A stretch of 34,325 nt of DNA, from assembly GCA_030532465.1 (NCBI GenBank), contig JAUNLC010000007.1, forward strand, positions 25,299 to 59,623. The letters are read 5' to 3'. The notes below the pieces were generated by a model that saw nothing but the letters and a program-made list of their open reading frames with translations, ran no database searches and was not told the DNA's origin. This DNA comes from Campylobacter sp. Lineage in GTDB: Bacteria; Campylobacterota; Campylobacteria; Campylobacterales; Campylobacteraceae. Below are positions 8,948 to 16,880 of this stretch, piece by piece; position 1 is the first letter of the stretch, and every line of letters begins with the position of its first letter. The translations under genes and the position numbers were made by a program.

Positions 8948-10333
8948 TTATTTTAAATTCTCTACCTTAAACCCGCCGCCAAATGCCTTATAAATTTCTA
9001 CGATGGAATTGATTAAATTTAAATTCGCATTTACATCTTGAAGCTTGCTTGCAAGCAGATTTCTTTGAGCGTCAAGTAGCTCAAGATGACTGCTGTAACC
9101 CTCTTCAAATTTACTCTTTGCTATCTCATAAATTTTTTCTTGCGAATTTAGCAGAGCCTTTGCGCTCTTTTGAGAAAGCTTAGCATTTTCTCTTCTTAAA
9201 AGAGCGTCTCTAACCTCGCTTAGAGCCGTTTTTACACTTTTTTCATAGACTAACGCCGCTATTTGCTCGTTAGTTTCTGCAATTTTTACATTGTTTTTTA
9301 TGCGCCCGTTATCAAATATCTTTTGCGTTAGCGATCCGCCCAAGCTCCAAGTATTGGCATTTGCGTTAAATAGCCTTGCTAAATCGCTACTAACAAAGCC
9401 CAAAAGTCCTGTTAGCGATATGGACGGGTAGTATGCCGCTTTAGATACGCCAATGAGCGCATTTGTGGCCTTTAAATTCTCATAAGCGCTTGCTATGTCG
9501 CTTCTTCTAAGCAAGATATCAGAGCTTATGCCCGCACTGATCTTAGGCTCTTGCGGAAGCTTTTTGGAGCTTTTAACGGCGCCTTTTAAAATTTCGTCGT
9601 TGCTCTTGCCGCTCATCACGCTTAGTGAGCTAACGGCTAAATTTATGAAGTTTTGAACCTCTATCAAGCTTACTTTGGTGCTTTCTACCTGAGCCTTGCT
9701 TTGTAAAAAAGTGATATTGTCTATACTTCCCATCTCAAGCTGGGTTTTTCTAAATTTCATCGTCTCTTCATAGCTTTTTAGAGTATCAAGAAGAACCTGC
9801 TCTCTCATATTAAGCGATACTAGGATAAAGTATCTTTTAGCTACGTTTGAGGCTATGCTAAGTCTAGCCGTGTCATAGTCAAATTTAGTAGCCTTAAGAC
9901 TTGATTTTGAAGCCTCTATGCTGTTTTTAACTCTGCCCCAAAGGTCGATCTCGTAGTTTAAACCCAAATTTAGAGCGTAATTTGTGTATTTGATATTGTC
10001 TTGTTTTGTGTAAGTTTCACCGCTTGTTCTTGCTCTTGTCGCCGAGCCGTTTAAATTTATGCTAGGAAGTAGGTCTGCGCTTGATATCCCAAGCATCGCT
10101 TCGGCTTTTTGCAAATTTAAAAAAGCCATTTTAAGATCGATGTTGTTTTGAAGCGTGTCTGTTATGAGAGAGTTTAAATTCTCATCCTTAAACTCCTCCC
10201 ACCATCTATCGTTTATATCGCTTGTCTCAAATTTATAAATCGCTTCGAATTTAGTATCGACATTTGGCAAATCGGGTCTAAACGAGCAGCCTGCAAAAAA
10301 TAAAGCTATAACGACCGCAAATAGACTACGCAT
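8948..10333 (-). CDS. cmeC: Outer-membrane channel lipoprotein of RND efflux pump (CmeC type)
   Basis: This is a TolC/OprM (NodT) family outer-membrane efflux protein of 461 residues. It begins with a lipoprotein signal ending in FFAGCSF, making Cys16 the lipidated residue. Two repeated helical and beta-barrel halves follow, with the typical segments SWWEEF-like DRWWEEF, NYEIDLWGRV and, in the second half, LLRRSDI, AYYPSISLTG and TQKIFDNGRI. It acts as the exit duct for the CmeA-CmeB pump. The start at ATG 10333 overlaps the cmeB end by eight bases. Its substrates are not readable from sequence; the C. jejuni pump expels bile salts and many antibiotics. Confidence 0.93.
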   Translation of the reverse strand: MRSLFAVVIALFFAGCSFRPDLPNVDTKFEAIYKFETSDINDRWWEEFKDENLNSLITDTLQNNIDLKMAFLNLQKAEAMLGISSADLLPSINLNGSATRARTSGETYTKQDNIKYTNYALNLGLNYEIDLWGRVKNSIEASKSSLKATKFDYDTARLSIASNVAKRYFILVSLNMREQVLLDTLKSYEETMKFRKTQLEMGSIDNITFLQSKAQVESTKVSLIEVQNFINLAVSSLSVMSGKSNDEILKGAVKSSKKLPQEPKISAGISSDILLRRSDIASAYENLKATNALIGVSKAAYYPSISLTGLLGFVSSDLARLFNANANTWSLGGSLTQKIFDNGRIKNNVKIAETNEQIAALVYEKSVKTALSEVRDALLRRENAKLSQKSAKALLNSQEKIYEIAKSKFEEGYSSHLELLDAQRNLLASKLQDVNANLNLINSIVEIYKAFGGGFKVENLK

Positions 10334-13300
10334 GGCTTATCTCCTTAGTTTTTGGTCTTTTATCCCAAAATTTGTTGTTTAACTTTTCAAGCAGATAGTA
10401 AAACATCGGCACGAAAAATATCGCTATCGTAGTTGCCGCTATCATGCCGCCGATCACTCCTGTTCCGAGTGCATGACGAGAAGCGGCTCCCGCGCCTGTG
10501 CTTATAACCATAGGAAAGACTCCCAATGTAAATGCGATAGAGGTCATAACTATCGGACGAAATCTAAGTCTTGCCGCATTTATGGCCGCCTCAAATACAC
10601 TCTTTCCGCTTTCGCGCTCTTGCATCGCAAATTCCACGATCAAAATCGCATTTTTAGCCGACAGTCCGATAAGAAGCAAAAGCCCTATCTGGAAATATAT
10701 GTCATTAGTAAGCCCTCTAGCCCAAACCGCTACAAGCGAGCCAAATACCGCAAAAGGAACTGCCGTGATAACTGCAAGCGGGATAAGCCAGCGTTCATAT
10801 TGCGCGGCTAGGATTAAAAAGACAAAAACCATACCAAAGATAAATGCCACTTGCCCTGTTCCTTGAGAGCTAACTTCCTGATAGGCGCTTCCAGACCAAC
10901 TTATCGCGTATTCGTCATTTGAAAGAGTATCGGCTACTACTTCACTTATCGCCTTTATAGCGTCTCCCGATGTATAGCCCGGGCTTGGATCACCCATGAT
11001 TTTAGCCGCAGGAAAGAGGTTAAATCTATCCACGATATCAGGACCCACTCCTCGCTTGAGCGTGACAAGCGAATTTAGCGGTATCATCTCACCGCTATTT
11101 GACTTAACAAAGATGTTTCTAAAATCCTCAGGCGAATTTCTATACTTATCAACAGCCCTCACATAGACATTGTATGACTTGCCTAACATATTAAAATCAT
11201 TCACATAATATGAGCCGATGGTTGAAGTTATGGTGCTAAATATATCAGGCTCGCTCACTCCTAATAGCTTGGCTTTTTGCTTATCTACCGTCAGATTATA
11301 CTGCGGATAAGTCGTTTCAAGCGTGGTTCTAACGCTTCTAAGCTCCGGGCGGGCATTTGCCGCCGCAACGACTTTTAGAGCGTCTTTTTCGATCTCGTTA
11401 TATGTTTTACCCGTTTTGTTAAGCAAATACATATCAAATCCGCCCGTTATACTAAGCCCTGTTATAGGCGGAACGTTTACCACAAAGGTCATAGACTCTT
11501 TTGAGCCCCATAAAATTTTATTAAAATGCCCGACTAAGGCTTGCGCCGAACTATCCTCAGACCTACGCTCGCTCCAATCTTTTAGCCTTATAAACGCTAC
11601 CGCTGCGTTTTCTTTAAGCGCGCCTGCAAACATATCATATCCCACAAGTCCGGTTGCAAATTCTACATTCGGATTTTTGGTAAAGGCTTGGCTTATATCT
11701 CTCATCTCCTCTTTGGTTCTGTTGATTGCCGAGGCTGGAGGAAGCGAGGTTATGGCGATGATGGAGCCTTTATCTTCAGGCGGCACTAGGCTGCTTGGAA
11801 TTTTGTTAAACAGAGCAAATATCGCATAGCCCATTATGCCTATAACGATAAAACTTGGGATGATATGTCTTAATACTTTAGCAACTCCTGCGGTAAATAC
11901 TTTCGTGCTCCAGTCAAAAAATTCGTTAAATTTACGCACGAACCAAAAGGGTTTTGACTCTTGTTTTTTAAGCATAACCACACAAAGAGCGGGTGTTAGA
12001 GTAAGCGCTACAAATCCCGAAATACAAACCGAAACGACTAAAGTTAGCGCAAATTGGCGCTGTATAACGCCTACAAATCCTTCCATAAAAGCAACCGGGA
12101 TAAATACCGCAGAAAGAACAAGCACTATAGATACCACCGGTGCGGCGACTTCTTGCATCGCTTTTATAGCCGCATCTCTTACGCTGATGCCCTCTTCTTC
12201 GTGTAAAATTCTCTCTACGTTTTCTATAACGATGATCGCATCATCAACGACTATTCCTATGGCAAGCACAAGGGCAAAAAGGGTTATCAAATTTATGGTA
12301 AATCCCATCGCATAAAGTCCTGCAAATGTCCCTATGATAGATACAGGCACCGCAAGCATAGGGATGATAGTCGCTCTAAAGCTTTTTAAGAACATATACA
12401 TAACTACCATCACAAGCACCATCGCCTCCAAAAAGGTCTTCATAACCTCATTTATGGATACTTGTATGAATTCGGTAGGATTGTAAGCTACCGTGTGCTT
12501 AAAGCCTGCCGGAAAATTTTTGGATAGCTCGTCAAGCTTTTTGTTTACGGCGTTTGCCGTTGCAAGAGCGTTTGCGCCGTTTTGTAAGAAAATGAGCATA
12601 GGCACCATCTTTTGCCCGTTTAGCATACCTTCAAACACATAGCTTCTTGCACCAAGCTCAACCTCTGCCACATCTTTTAGCTTTAGTATAGTGCCCTCTT
12701 TTGAGGTTCTTAAGATGATGTTTTCAAACTCTTGCACGCTTTTAAGTCGTCCTTCCGGTCTAATAGAAAACACATAAGGATTATCCGTAGAGTTTGGCTG
12801 CTCTCCTATCTTGCCCGTTGCGTATTGTTTGTTTTGTTGATTGATCGCGGCTATAACTTCGTTTGTGGATATGTTAAATTTAGCCAAAAGATCGGGCTTT
12901 AACCAAATTCTCATAGCGTAGTCTTTGTTACCTATTACGGCGGTATCGCCTACCCCGTCGACTCTTTTGATCTCATCTTCAATATTTGCCAAAACGTAGT
13001 TATGCATCTTGATGATATCCATATCTTCGGAAGTAAATGATATAACTTCAAGTATGCTTGAGCTTCTTTCTCTGACCGTTACGCCTCTTTGCTGAACTTC
13101 GCTAGGAAGCTTTGCAAGAGCGGCTTGAACACGGTTGTTTACATCGATCGCCGCCTGCTTTGAATCGGCTCCGATTTTAAAATACACGTTTATGCCCATA
13201 GTGCCGCTTGAGCTTGAGGTGCTTTGCATATAAAGCATATTTTCAACACCGTTTATCTGGTCTTCTATCACCGTTGCAACCGAGTCGGCGATAGTCTGTG

Positions 13301-13463
13301 CGTCGGCTCCCGTATATGAAGCGCTAACTGAAATTTGAGGAGGGGTAAGCTGCGGATACTCTTCGACGGGAAGTCCCTTGATCGCCATTGCGCCTGCTAT
13401 TACTATGATTATAGATACGACCGTGGCAAATATCGGTCTATCTATAAAAAATTTAGAAAACAT
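10326..13463 (-). CDS. cmeB: RND multidrug efflux inner-membrane transporter (CmeB/AcrB type)
   Basis: The 1045-residue protein is a full-length HAE1-family proton/drug antiporter, with two sets of six transmembrane segments and two large periplasmic loops. The N-terminus FFIDRPIFATVVSI and the EEYPQLTPPQISVSA segment are hallmark sequences. Proton-relay residues are visible: the Asp-Asp pair in GIVVDDAIIVIENVERI on TM4 and the Lys in GLSAKNAILIVEFA on TM10. It abuts cmeA with no gap (cmeA TAG directly followed by ATG) and overlaps cmeC by eight bases, so the three subunits are co-translated. No frameshift or truncation was seen. Confidence 0.96.
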   Translation of the reverse strand: MFSKFFIDRPIFATVVSIIIVIAGAMAIKGLPVEEYPQLTPPQISVSASYTGADAQTIADSVATVIEDQINGVENMLYMQSTSSSSGTMGINVYFKIGADSKQAAIDVNNRVQAALAKLPSEVQQRGVTVRERSSSILEVISFTSEDMDIIKMHNYVLANIEDEIKRVDGVGDTAVIGNKDYAMRIWLKPDLLAKFNISTNEVIAAINQQNKQYATGKIGEQPNSTDNPYVFSIRPEGRLKSVQEFENIILRTSKEGTILKLKDVAEVELGARSYVFEGMLNGQKMVPMLIFLQNGANALATANAVNKKLDELSKNFPAGFKHTVAYNPTEFIQVSINEVMKTFLEAMVLVMVVMYMFLKSFRATIIPMLAVPVSIIGTFAGLYAMGFTINLITLFALVLAIGIVVDDAIIVIENVERILHEEEGISVRDAAIKAMQEVAAPVVSIVLVLSAVFIPVAFMEGFVGVIQRQFALTLVVSVCISGFVALTLTPALCVVMLKKQESKPFWFVRKFNEFFDWSTKVFTAGVAKVLRHIIPSFIVIGIMGYAIFALFNKIPSSLVPPEDKGSIIAITSLPPASAINRTKEEMRDISQAFTKNPNVEFATGLVGYDMFAGALKENAAVAFIRLKDWSERRSEDSSAQALVGHFNKILWGSKESMTFVVNVPPITGLSITGGFDMYLLNKTGKTYNEIEKDALKVVAAANARPELRSVRTTLETTYPQYNLTVDKQKAKLLGVSEPDIFSTITSTIGSYYVNDFNMLGKSYNVYVRAVDKYRNSPEDFRNIFVKSNSGEMIPLNSLVTLKRGVGPDIVDRFNLFPAAKIMGDPSPGYTSGDAIKAISEVVADTLSNDEYAISWSGSAYQEVSSQGTGQVAFIFGMVFVFLILAAQYERWLIPLAVITAVPFAVFGSLVAVWARGLTNDIYFQIGLLLLIGLSAKNAILIVEFAMQERESGKSVFEAAINAARLRFRPIVMTSIAFTLGVFPMVISTGAGAASRHALGTGVIGGMIAATTIAIFFVPMFYYLLEKLNNKFWDKRPKTKEISHA

Positions 13464-14582
13464 CTAGTTTTTCTCCTTATCGGCTTGCGCGTCGGCTCCG
13501 ACTCTAATCTTTTTAAAGTTGTTTATGATGATTAGATCGCCCTCTTCAAGACCCTTGCTAACTACTGCGTAATCCTCTTTCTGGTATGAAATTTCCACAT
13601 TTTTTTGAGTTACTTTTTGATCTTTTAAAACCAGCACAAAGGTATTCATCGCATCTTGCTGGATGGCAACTTGAGGAATTTTAAAGCCGCCTTTTTGATA
13701 AAATCCGTCCATTACCACATTTGCAAAGGCTCCGGGCATCAGTTTTAGCTCGCTATTTTCAAATTCCGCCTTAGCCAAAACGCTTCCGACGTTTACGTCT
13801 ACGACGTTATCTATAAAATTCACTTTTCCTTTAAAGCTCTCATTTCCAAGCTTAAGAGTGGCGTTTGCGCCATTTTGAGCCCAAACTCCGCCTTCTACGT
13901 TTTTTATCCTGTTTAAATTATCCACATCGGCTATATAAAATCTAGCTTCGACAGGATCGATCTTAGTAAGCCTTACAAGAGGAGTGGTGCCAGAAGCTAC
14001 AAATGAGCCTACGTCTATTAAATTTTCGCCCAAAATGCCGTCAAAAGGCGCAACTACTTTAGTATAGCCAAGATCGATTTTGGCATTTTTAGAATTTGCC
14101 TTTGCGTTTAGCAAATTTGCGTTTGCTATATCAAAAGCGGATTTTGCCATGTCAAATTCCTTCTGACTCACCGCCTTTTTTTCATGTAGTTTTTTAACTC
14201 TATTAAACTCGGTTTGCGCATTTTTAAGAGTAGCCATCGCCACTCCGACGTTTGCTTCAAGAGCGTCGTAGCTTGCTTGATACTTTTGAGGATCGATTAA
14301 AAAGAGCTCGTCTCCCTCTTTAACCATATCTCCGGCCTTAAAATACTGCTTTATGATCGTTCCTGAAACTTTTGGACGAAGGGTCACATCCTGCATGCTT
14401 ACTATTTTTGCAGGATATTCAAAGGTTATCGCGATATCCTCTTTTTTTGCGGTTATGATATCTACTTTTGCAGGAGGCATTTGCGCTCTTTGCGAGGCTT
14501 GCTTGGAATTATCCTCTTTAAAGCAACCCGCAGAAAAGATTAAAATTCCCGCTAACGCCGATATAAATTTAAGTTTTTTCAT
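13464..14582 (-). CDS. cmeA: Periplasmic adaptor (membrane fusion) lipoprotein of RND pump (CmeA type)
   Basis: This HlyD/AcrA-type adaptor of 372 residues links CmeB to CmeC. It has a lipoprotein signal with IFSAGCFKED (Cys20). The first half of the lipoyl domain holds the segment VTLRPKVSGTIIKQYFKAGD, followed by an alpha-helical hairpin (about 95-165). The second lipoyl strand reads YTKVVAPFDGILGE, and beta-barrel and membrane-proximal domains follow. It is the first gene of cmeABC, with AAGG about eight bases ahead of its ATG. The 96-base leader in front of it holds a consensus promoter and a palindromic operator. Confidence 0.94.
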   Translation of the reverse strand: MKKLKFISALAGILIFSAGCFKEDNSKQASQRAQMPPAKVDIITAKKEDIAITFEYPAKIVSMQDVTLRPKVSGTIIKQYFKAGDMVKEGDELFLIDPQKYQASYDALEANVGVAMATLKNAQTEFNRVKKLHEKKAVSQKEFDMAKSAFDIANANLLNAKANSKNAKIDLGYTKVVAPFDGILGENLIDVGSFVASGTTPLVRLTKIDPVEARFYIADVDNLNRIKNVEGGVWAQNGANATLKLGNESFKGKVNFIDNVVDVNVGSVLAKAEFENSELKLMPGAFANVVMDGFYQKGGFKIPQVAIQQDAMNTFVLVLKDQKVTQKNVEISYQKEDYAVVSKGLEEGDLIIINNFKKIRVGADAQADKEKN

Positions 14583-14614
14583 ATAATAGACCTTGAAATT
14601 TTGTTTAAGATAAT

Positions 14615-14632
14615 TTGTAATTTAAGTTACAA
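14615..14632. promoter_or_regulatory. Predicted CmeR operator upstream of cmeABC
   Basis: The sequence TTGTAATTTAAGTTACAA is an interrupted palindrome (TTGTAA, six bases, TTACAA). From memory, the C. jejuni CmeR site is a 16-base repeat TGTAATAAATATTACA; the inner 16 bases here fit the same TGTAAT...TTACA pattern. It lies just downstream of the -10 of the cmeABC promoter, where bound repressor would block initiation or escape. The adjacent TetR-family gene supports the assignment. Binding itself is inferred. Confidence 0.75.
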
Positions 14633-14644
14633 CTCATGTTTGCA

Positions 14645-14673
14645 ATTATATTATGATTCATTTTGTTTGTCAA
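14645..14673 (-). promoter_or_regulatory. Consensus sigma-70 promoter of cmeABC
   Basis: On the minus strand TTGACA (plus coordinates 14668-14673) is followed after exactly 17 bases by TATAAT (14645-14650). Both hexamers are perfect. The predicted start of transcription is near 14638, giving a leader of about 55 bases that contains the palindromic operator. A -35 this good is unusual for Campylobacter and suggests a strong promoter held down by a repressor. Confidence 0.8.
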
Positions 14674-14678
14674 TAAAA

Positions 14679-15317
14679 CTAACCTTGATTATTTTCTTTG
14701 CAAATTCCGTTTAAAAATAAATTTACGCAGATTTGCACATGCTTTTGGCGCTCTTGCTCGGAAAGTTCTATGTCGCTATTTAGCAAAACCGCATTATAGT
14801 GATAAGGATTTCTTACTATAGCGCAAAATAGCGCTGCGGCGAGCTCAGGCTCTATAAAGCCGGCCAAATTCGCTCTAATCTCTTTTCTGTTAAAAAAATC
14901 GACCAAAATTTTATGTATCTTATTTAAAATTTGATCTAAAAACATTTTGCCTACCGTGCCTTCGTTTTTAGAGCCTTCGGCAAGCATTATTCGTGCTATC
15001 ATCGTAGTTTTTTTATCGCAGACAATGTCAAAAAACAAGCTTGCGAATTTATGCAAGAAATCTTCGAGCTTATGAGAGAGTTTTAAGTCTATCTTTTCGT
15101 CTATTTCGTTGCAAAATTCATCTATGCCTCGCTCTACGATGGCTTTGAAAAGCCCTTCTTTGTTGTTAAAAAATTTATATATACTAGCCAAAGAACCGCC
15201 ACTTTTGTCGATGATGTCGCTTAGGCTCGTGTTTTCATAGCCTTTTTCCAAAAATAATTCAAGTGCGACTTTCATAATCATCTCATATCTTTGATGTCCT
15301 CGTTTTGACATTTTCAT
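14679..15317 (-). CDS. cmeR: TetR-family transcriptional repressor of the efflux operon (CmeR type)
   Basis: This 212-residue TetR-family regulator has the N-terminal helix-turn-helix at about 14-60 (ALELFLEKGYENTSLSDI, then GGSLASIYKFFNNKEGLF). A helical ligand-binding domain follows. The length and position fit CmeR, which represses cmeABC in C. jejuni and is relieved by bile salts. It lies upstream of cmeA in the same orientation and its stop is six bases from the cmeABC -35. AAGGAAT precedes the start; an ATG two codons further in (MSKRGHQ) is an alternative. It may be cotranscribed from ccoG, 71 bases upstream. Confidence 0.88.
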   Translation of the reverse strand: MKMSKRGHQRYEMIMKVALELFLEKGYENTSLSDIIDKSGGSLASIYKFFNNKEGLFKAIVERGIDEFCNEIDEKIDLKLSHKLEDFLHKFASLFFDIVCDKKTTMIARIMLAEGSKNEGTVGKMFLDQILNKIHKILVDFFNRKEIRANLAGFIEPELAAALFCAIVRNPYHYNAVLLNSDIELSEQERQKHVQICVNLFLNGICKENNQG

Positions 15318-15388
15318 GATTATTCCTTGCAGCTTTAAATTTAACTTTTACTATATCATTAAATTTATAAATTTAAGATTTAAATTCA

Positions 15389-16732
15389 TTATTGTTTCGG
15401 ATATACAAATATCGTCTCTCGCTCTATTTTTATGCGCTCTTTTTCATCTTTTGCATAAGCATTTATCCTAATCGGCGTAGGAGCGTCGTTTTTATCGCTT
15501 AAATTTAAATTTTTAGAAGTTAAAACGACTACAACCTTTTTCTTTGCGCCTCCTTTTAGCTCGATCGCCTCTTTCGGACGTGAAATTTTTATATTCGTAT
15601 CATTCACGTCAAAATAGTAACTATGCGCCTTACTATCGGTATTTTGAAACAAAAACGTATATGCGTTTTCTATCTCGCCGTCATCTTTTATCTTATATAA
15701 CTCACTCGTGCGATTTATGTTTAGCAGCATATACTCTTTTTTTGTGCTCATAAACGCTAAAATAACCGTCGCAACGCCGATAACCACCATATATCCGATA
15801 GTTCTAAATCTAAGATAATTAACCTTCTTACCAGATTTTAGCGAATTATCGCTTGTCCAATCTATAAGCGTCTTTTTACCGAGTTTGCTCATCACTTTGC
15901 TACACGCATCTACGCATTCAAGGCAGTTTATGCACTCAAGCTGCATGCCTTTTCTTATGTCTATGTGAGTAGGACAAATTTTTACGCACGCCTCACATCC
16001 CGTGCACTCATTTTCAGGCTCGGGCGGTTTTTTCCAAAGCTTTATATTTTTATCGTAAATTTTACCGCCGCGCTTCTCGTCATAAATTACCTGAATCGTG
16101 TCATCATCAAACATAACCGACTGAATTCTAGCGTAAGGGCAGACATATACGCAAAATTTTTCCGCCAGCCAAACGATGTCAAATACTAAAAATGCTGTGA
16201 TAAAAAACCAAATTCCTACTAGAAATTTATGCTCGAGCGGATTTGAGATATAGGCGAAAAAATCTTCAGGCGGCACAAAAAACCACAAGAAATTTGCCGC
16301 AGCGATACAGGCAAGAGCCGAATACATAATAACTCCGGCGGTTTTTTTGCCAAATTCACCGCTTATAATCTTTTGTTTGTTATTTATATTTTTGTGAAGC
16401 TTTAAAATTTTAGTTTGGATTAAATCGCGATAAATCACTCGAAATATCGTCTGCGGACAGCTCCAGCCGCACCAAACCCTGCCGCCAAGCGTCGTAAGAA
16501 AAAATATAGTCAGAAAAAATATGATAAGCACAAATGGCATCAAATAAAGCTCTTGAGTGTCAAAAGAAGTAAATAGCAAATGAAGTTGCTTTTTATCAAA
16601 ACTAAGCAGGAAAAAGTGGTTACCGCCGATGCGAATAAACGGCAATATAAGCGCGATACAGGTTAAAATCGAATAAAAAATATAGCGCTTTTTAGCGTAG
16701 TTTGAGTTGTGTTTTAAAGTTTTCTCGCTCAT
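15389..16732 (-). CDS. ccoG: CcoG-type polyferredoxin (RdxA/FixG), cytochrome cbb3 oxidase assembly
   Basis: CcoG is a membrane iron-sulfur protein that helps deliver copper to the cbb3-type oxidase, the only haem-copper oxidase in most Campylobacter. The 447-residue protein has several transmembrane segments. It carries the GRVWCGWSCPQTIF motif near 85-98 and CVYVCPYARIQS near 193-204. Two ferredoxin clusters follow at about 243-276 (CTGCEACVKICP and CINCLECVDAC), and there is a C-terminal beta-sandwich domain (IG-like FixG_C). A homologous ferredoxin gene sits next to cmeR in C. jejuni (Cj0369c). It is divergent from the flavoprotein gene. Confidence 0.9.
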   Translation of the reverse strand: MSEKTLKHNSNYAKKRYIFYSILTCIALILPFIRIGGNHFFLLSFDKKQLHLLFTSFDTQELYLMPFVLIIFFLTIFFLTTLGGRVWCGWSCPQTIFRVIYRDLIQTKILKLHKNINNKQKIISGEFGKKTAGVIMYSALACIAAANFLWFFVPPEDFFAYISNPLEHKFLVGIWFFITAFLVFDIVWLAEKFCVYVCPYARIQSVMFDDDTIQVIYDEKRGGKIYDKNIKLWKKPPEPENECTGCEACVKICPTHIDIRKGMQLECINCLECVDACSKVMSKLGKKTLIDWTSDNSLKSGKKVNYLRFRTIGYMVVIGVATVILAFMSTKKEYMLLNINRTSELYKIKDDGEIENAYTFLFQNTDSKAHSYYFDVNDTNIKISRPKEAIELKGGAKKKVVVVLTSKNLNLSDKNDAPTPIRINAYAKDEKERIKIERETIFVYPKQ

Positions 16733-16772
16733 AAAAATCCTTGTGAAATTTCAAACGGTAAGTTACAAAATA

Positions 16773-16802
16773 ATTATATTTTTTGCTAAATTATAATTTC
16801 AA
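16773..16802 (-). promoter_or_regulatory. Predicted ccoG promoter
   Basis: On the minus strand TTGAAA (plus 16797-16802) and TATAAT (16773-16778) are 18 bases apart. The predicted start is about 30 bases before the ccoG ATG. Directly downstream, at 16759-16768, is the ten-base string TAAGTTACAA (plus strand), identical to the right half of the cmeABC operator. Confidence 0.5.
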
Positions 16803-16822
16803 ACTTATTAAATATCTATTAA

Positions 16823-16851
16823 TTGAGTTTTTATACTTAGTTTTTTATAAT
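16823..16851 (+). promoter_or_regulatory. Predicted promoter of the Tat flavoprotein gene
   Basis: TTGAGT at 16823-16828 and TATAAT at 16846-16851 are 17 bases apart. Transcription should start near 16858. AGGAGGG follows at 16872-16878, an almost perfect ribosome binding site two bases before the ATG. Confidence 0.6.
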
Positions 16852-16880
16852 TTATCCAAAAATTCCAAACAGGAGGGAAA

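Noticed and set aside
10473-12315. Several plus-strand open frames of 110-170 codons opposite cmeB
   Set aside because: They are antisense shadows of the RND transporter sequence without ribosome binding sites or family resemblance.
15318-15388. AAATTTATAAATTT repeats between ccoG and cmeR as a CmeR operator
   Set aside because: They lack the TTACAA/TTGTAA half-sites seen in front of cmeA. AAATTT palindromes are common throughout this AT-rich genome.
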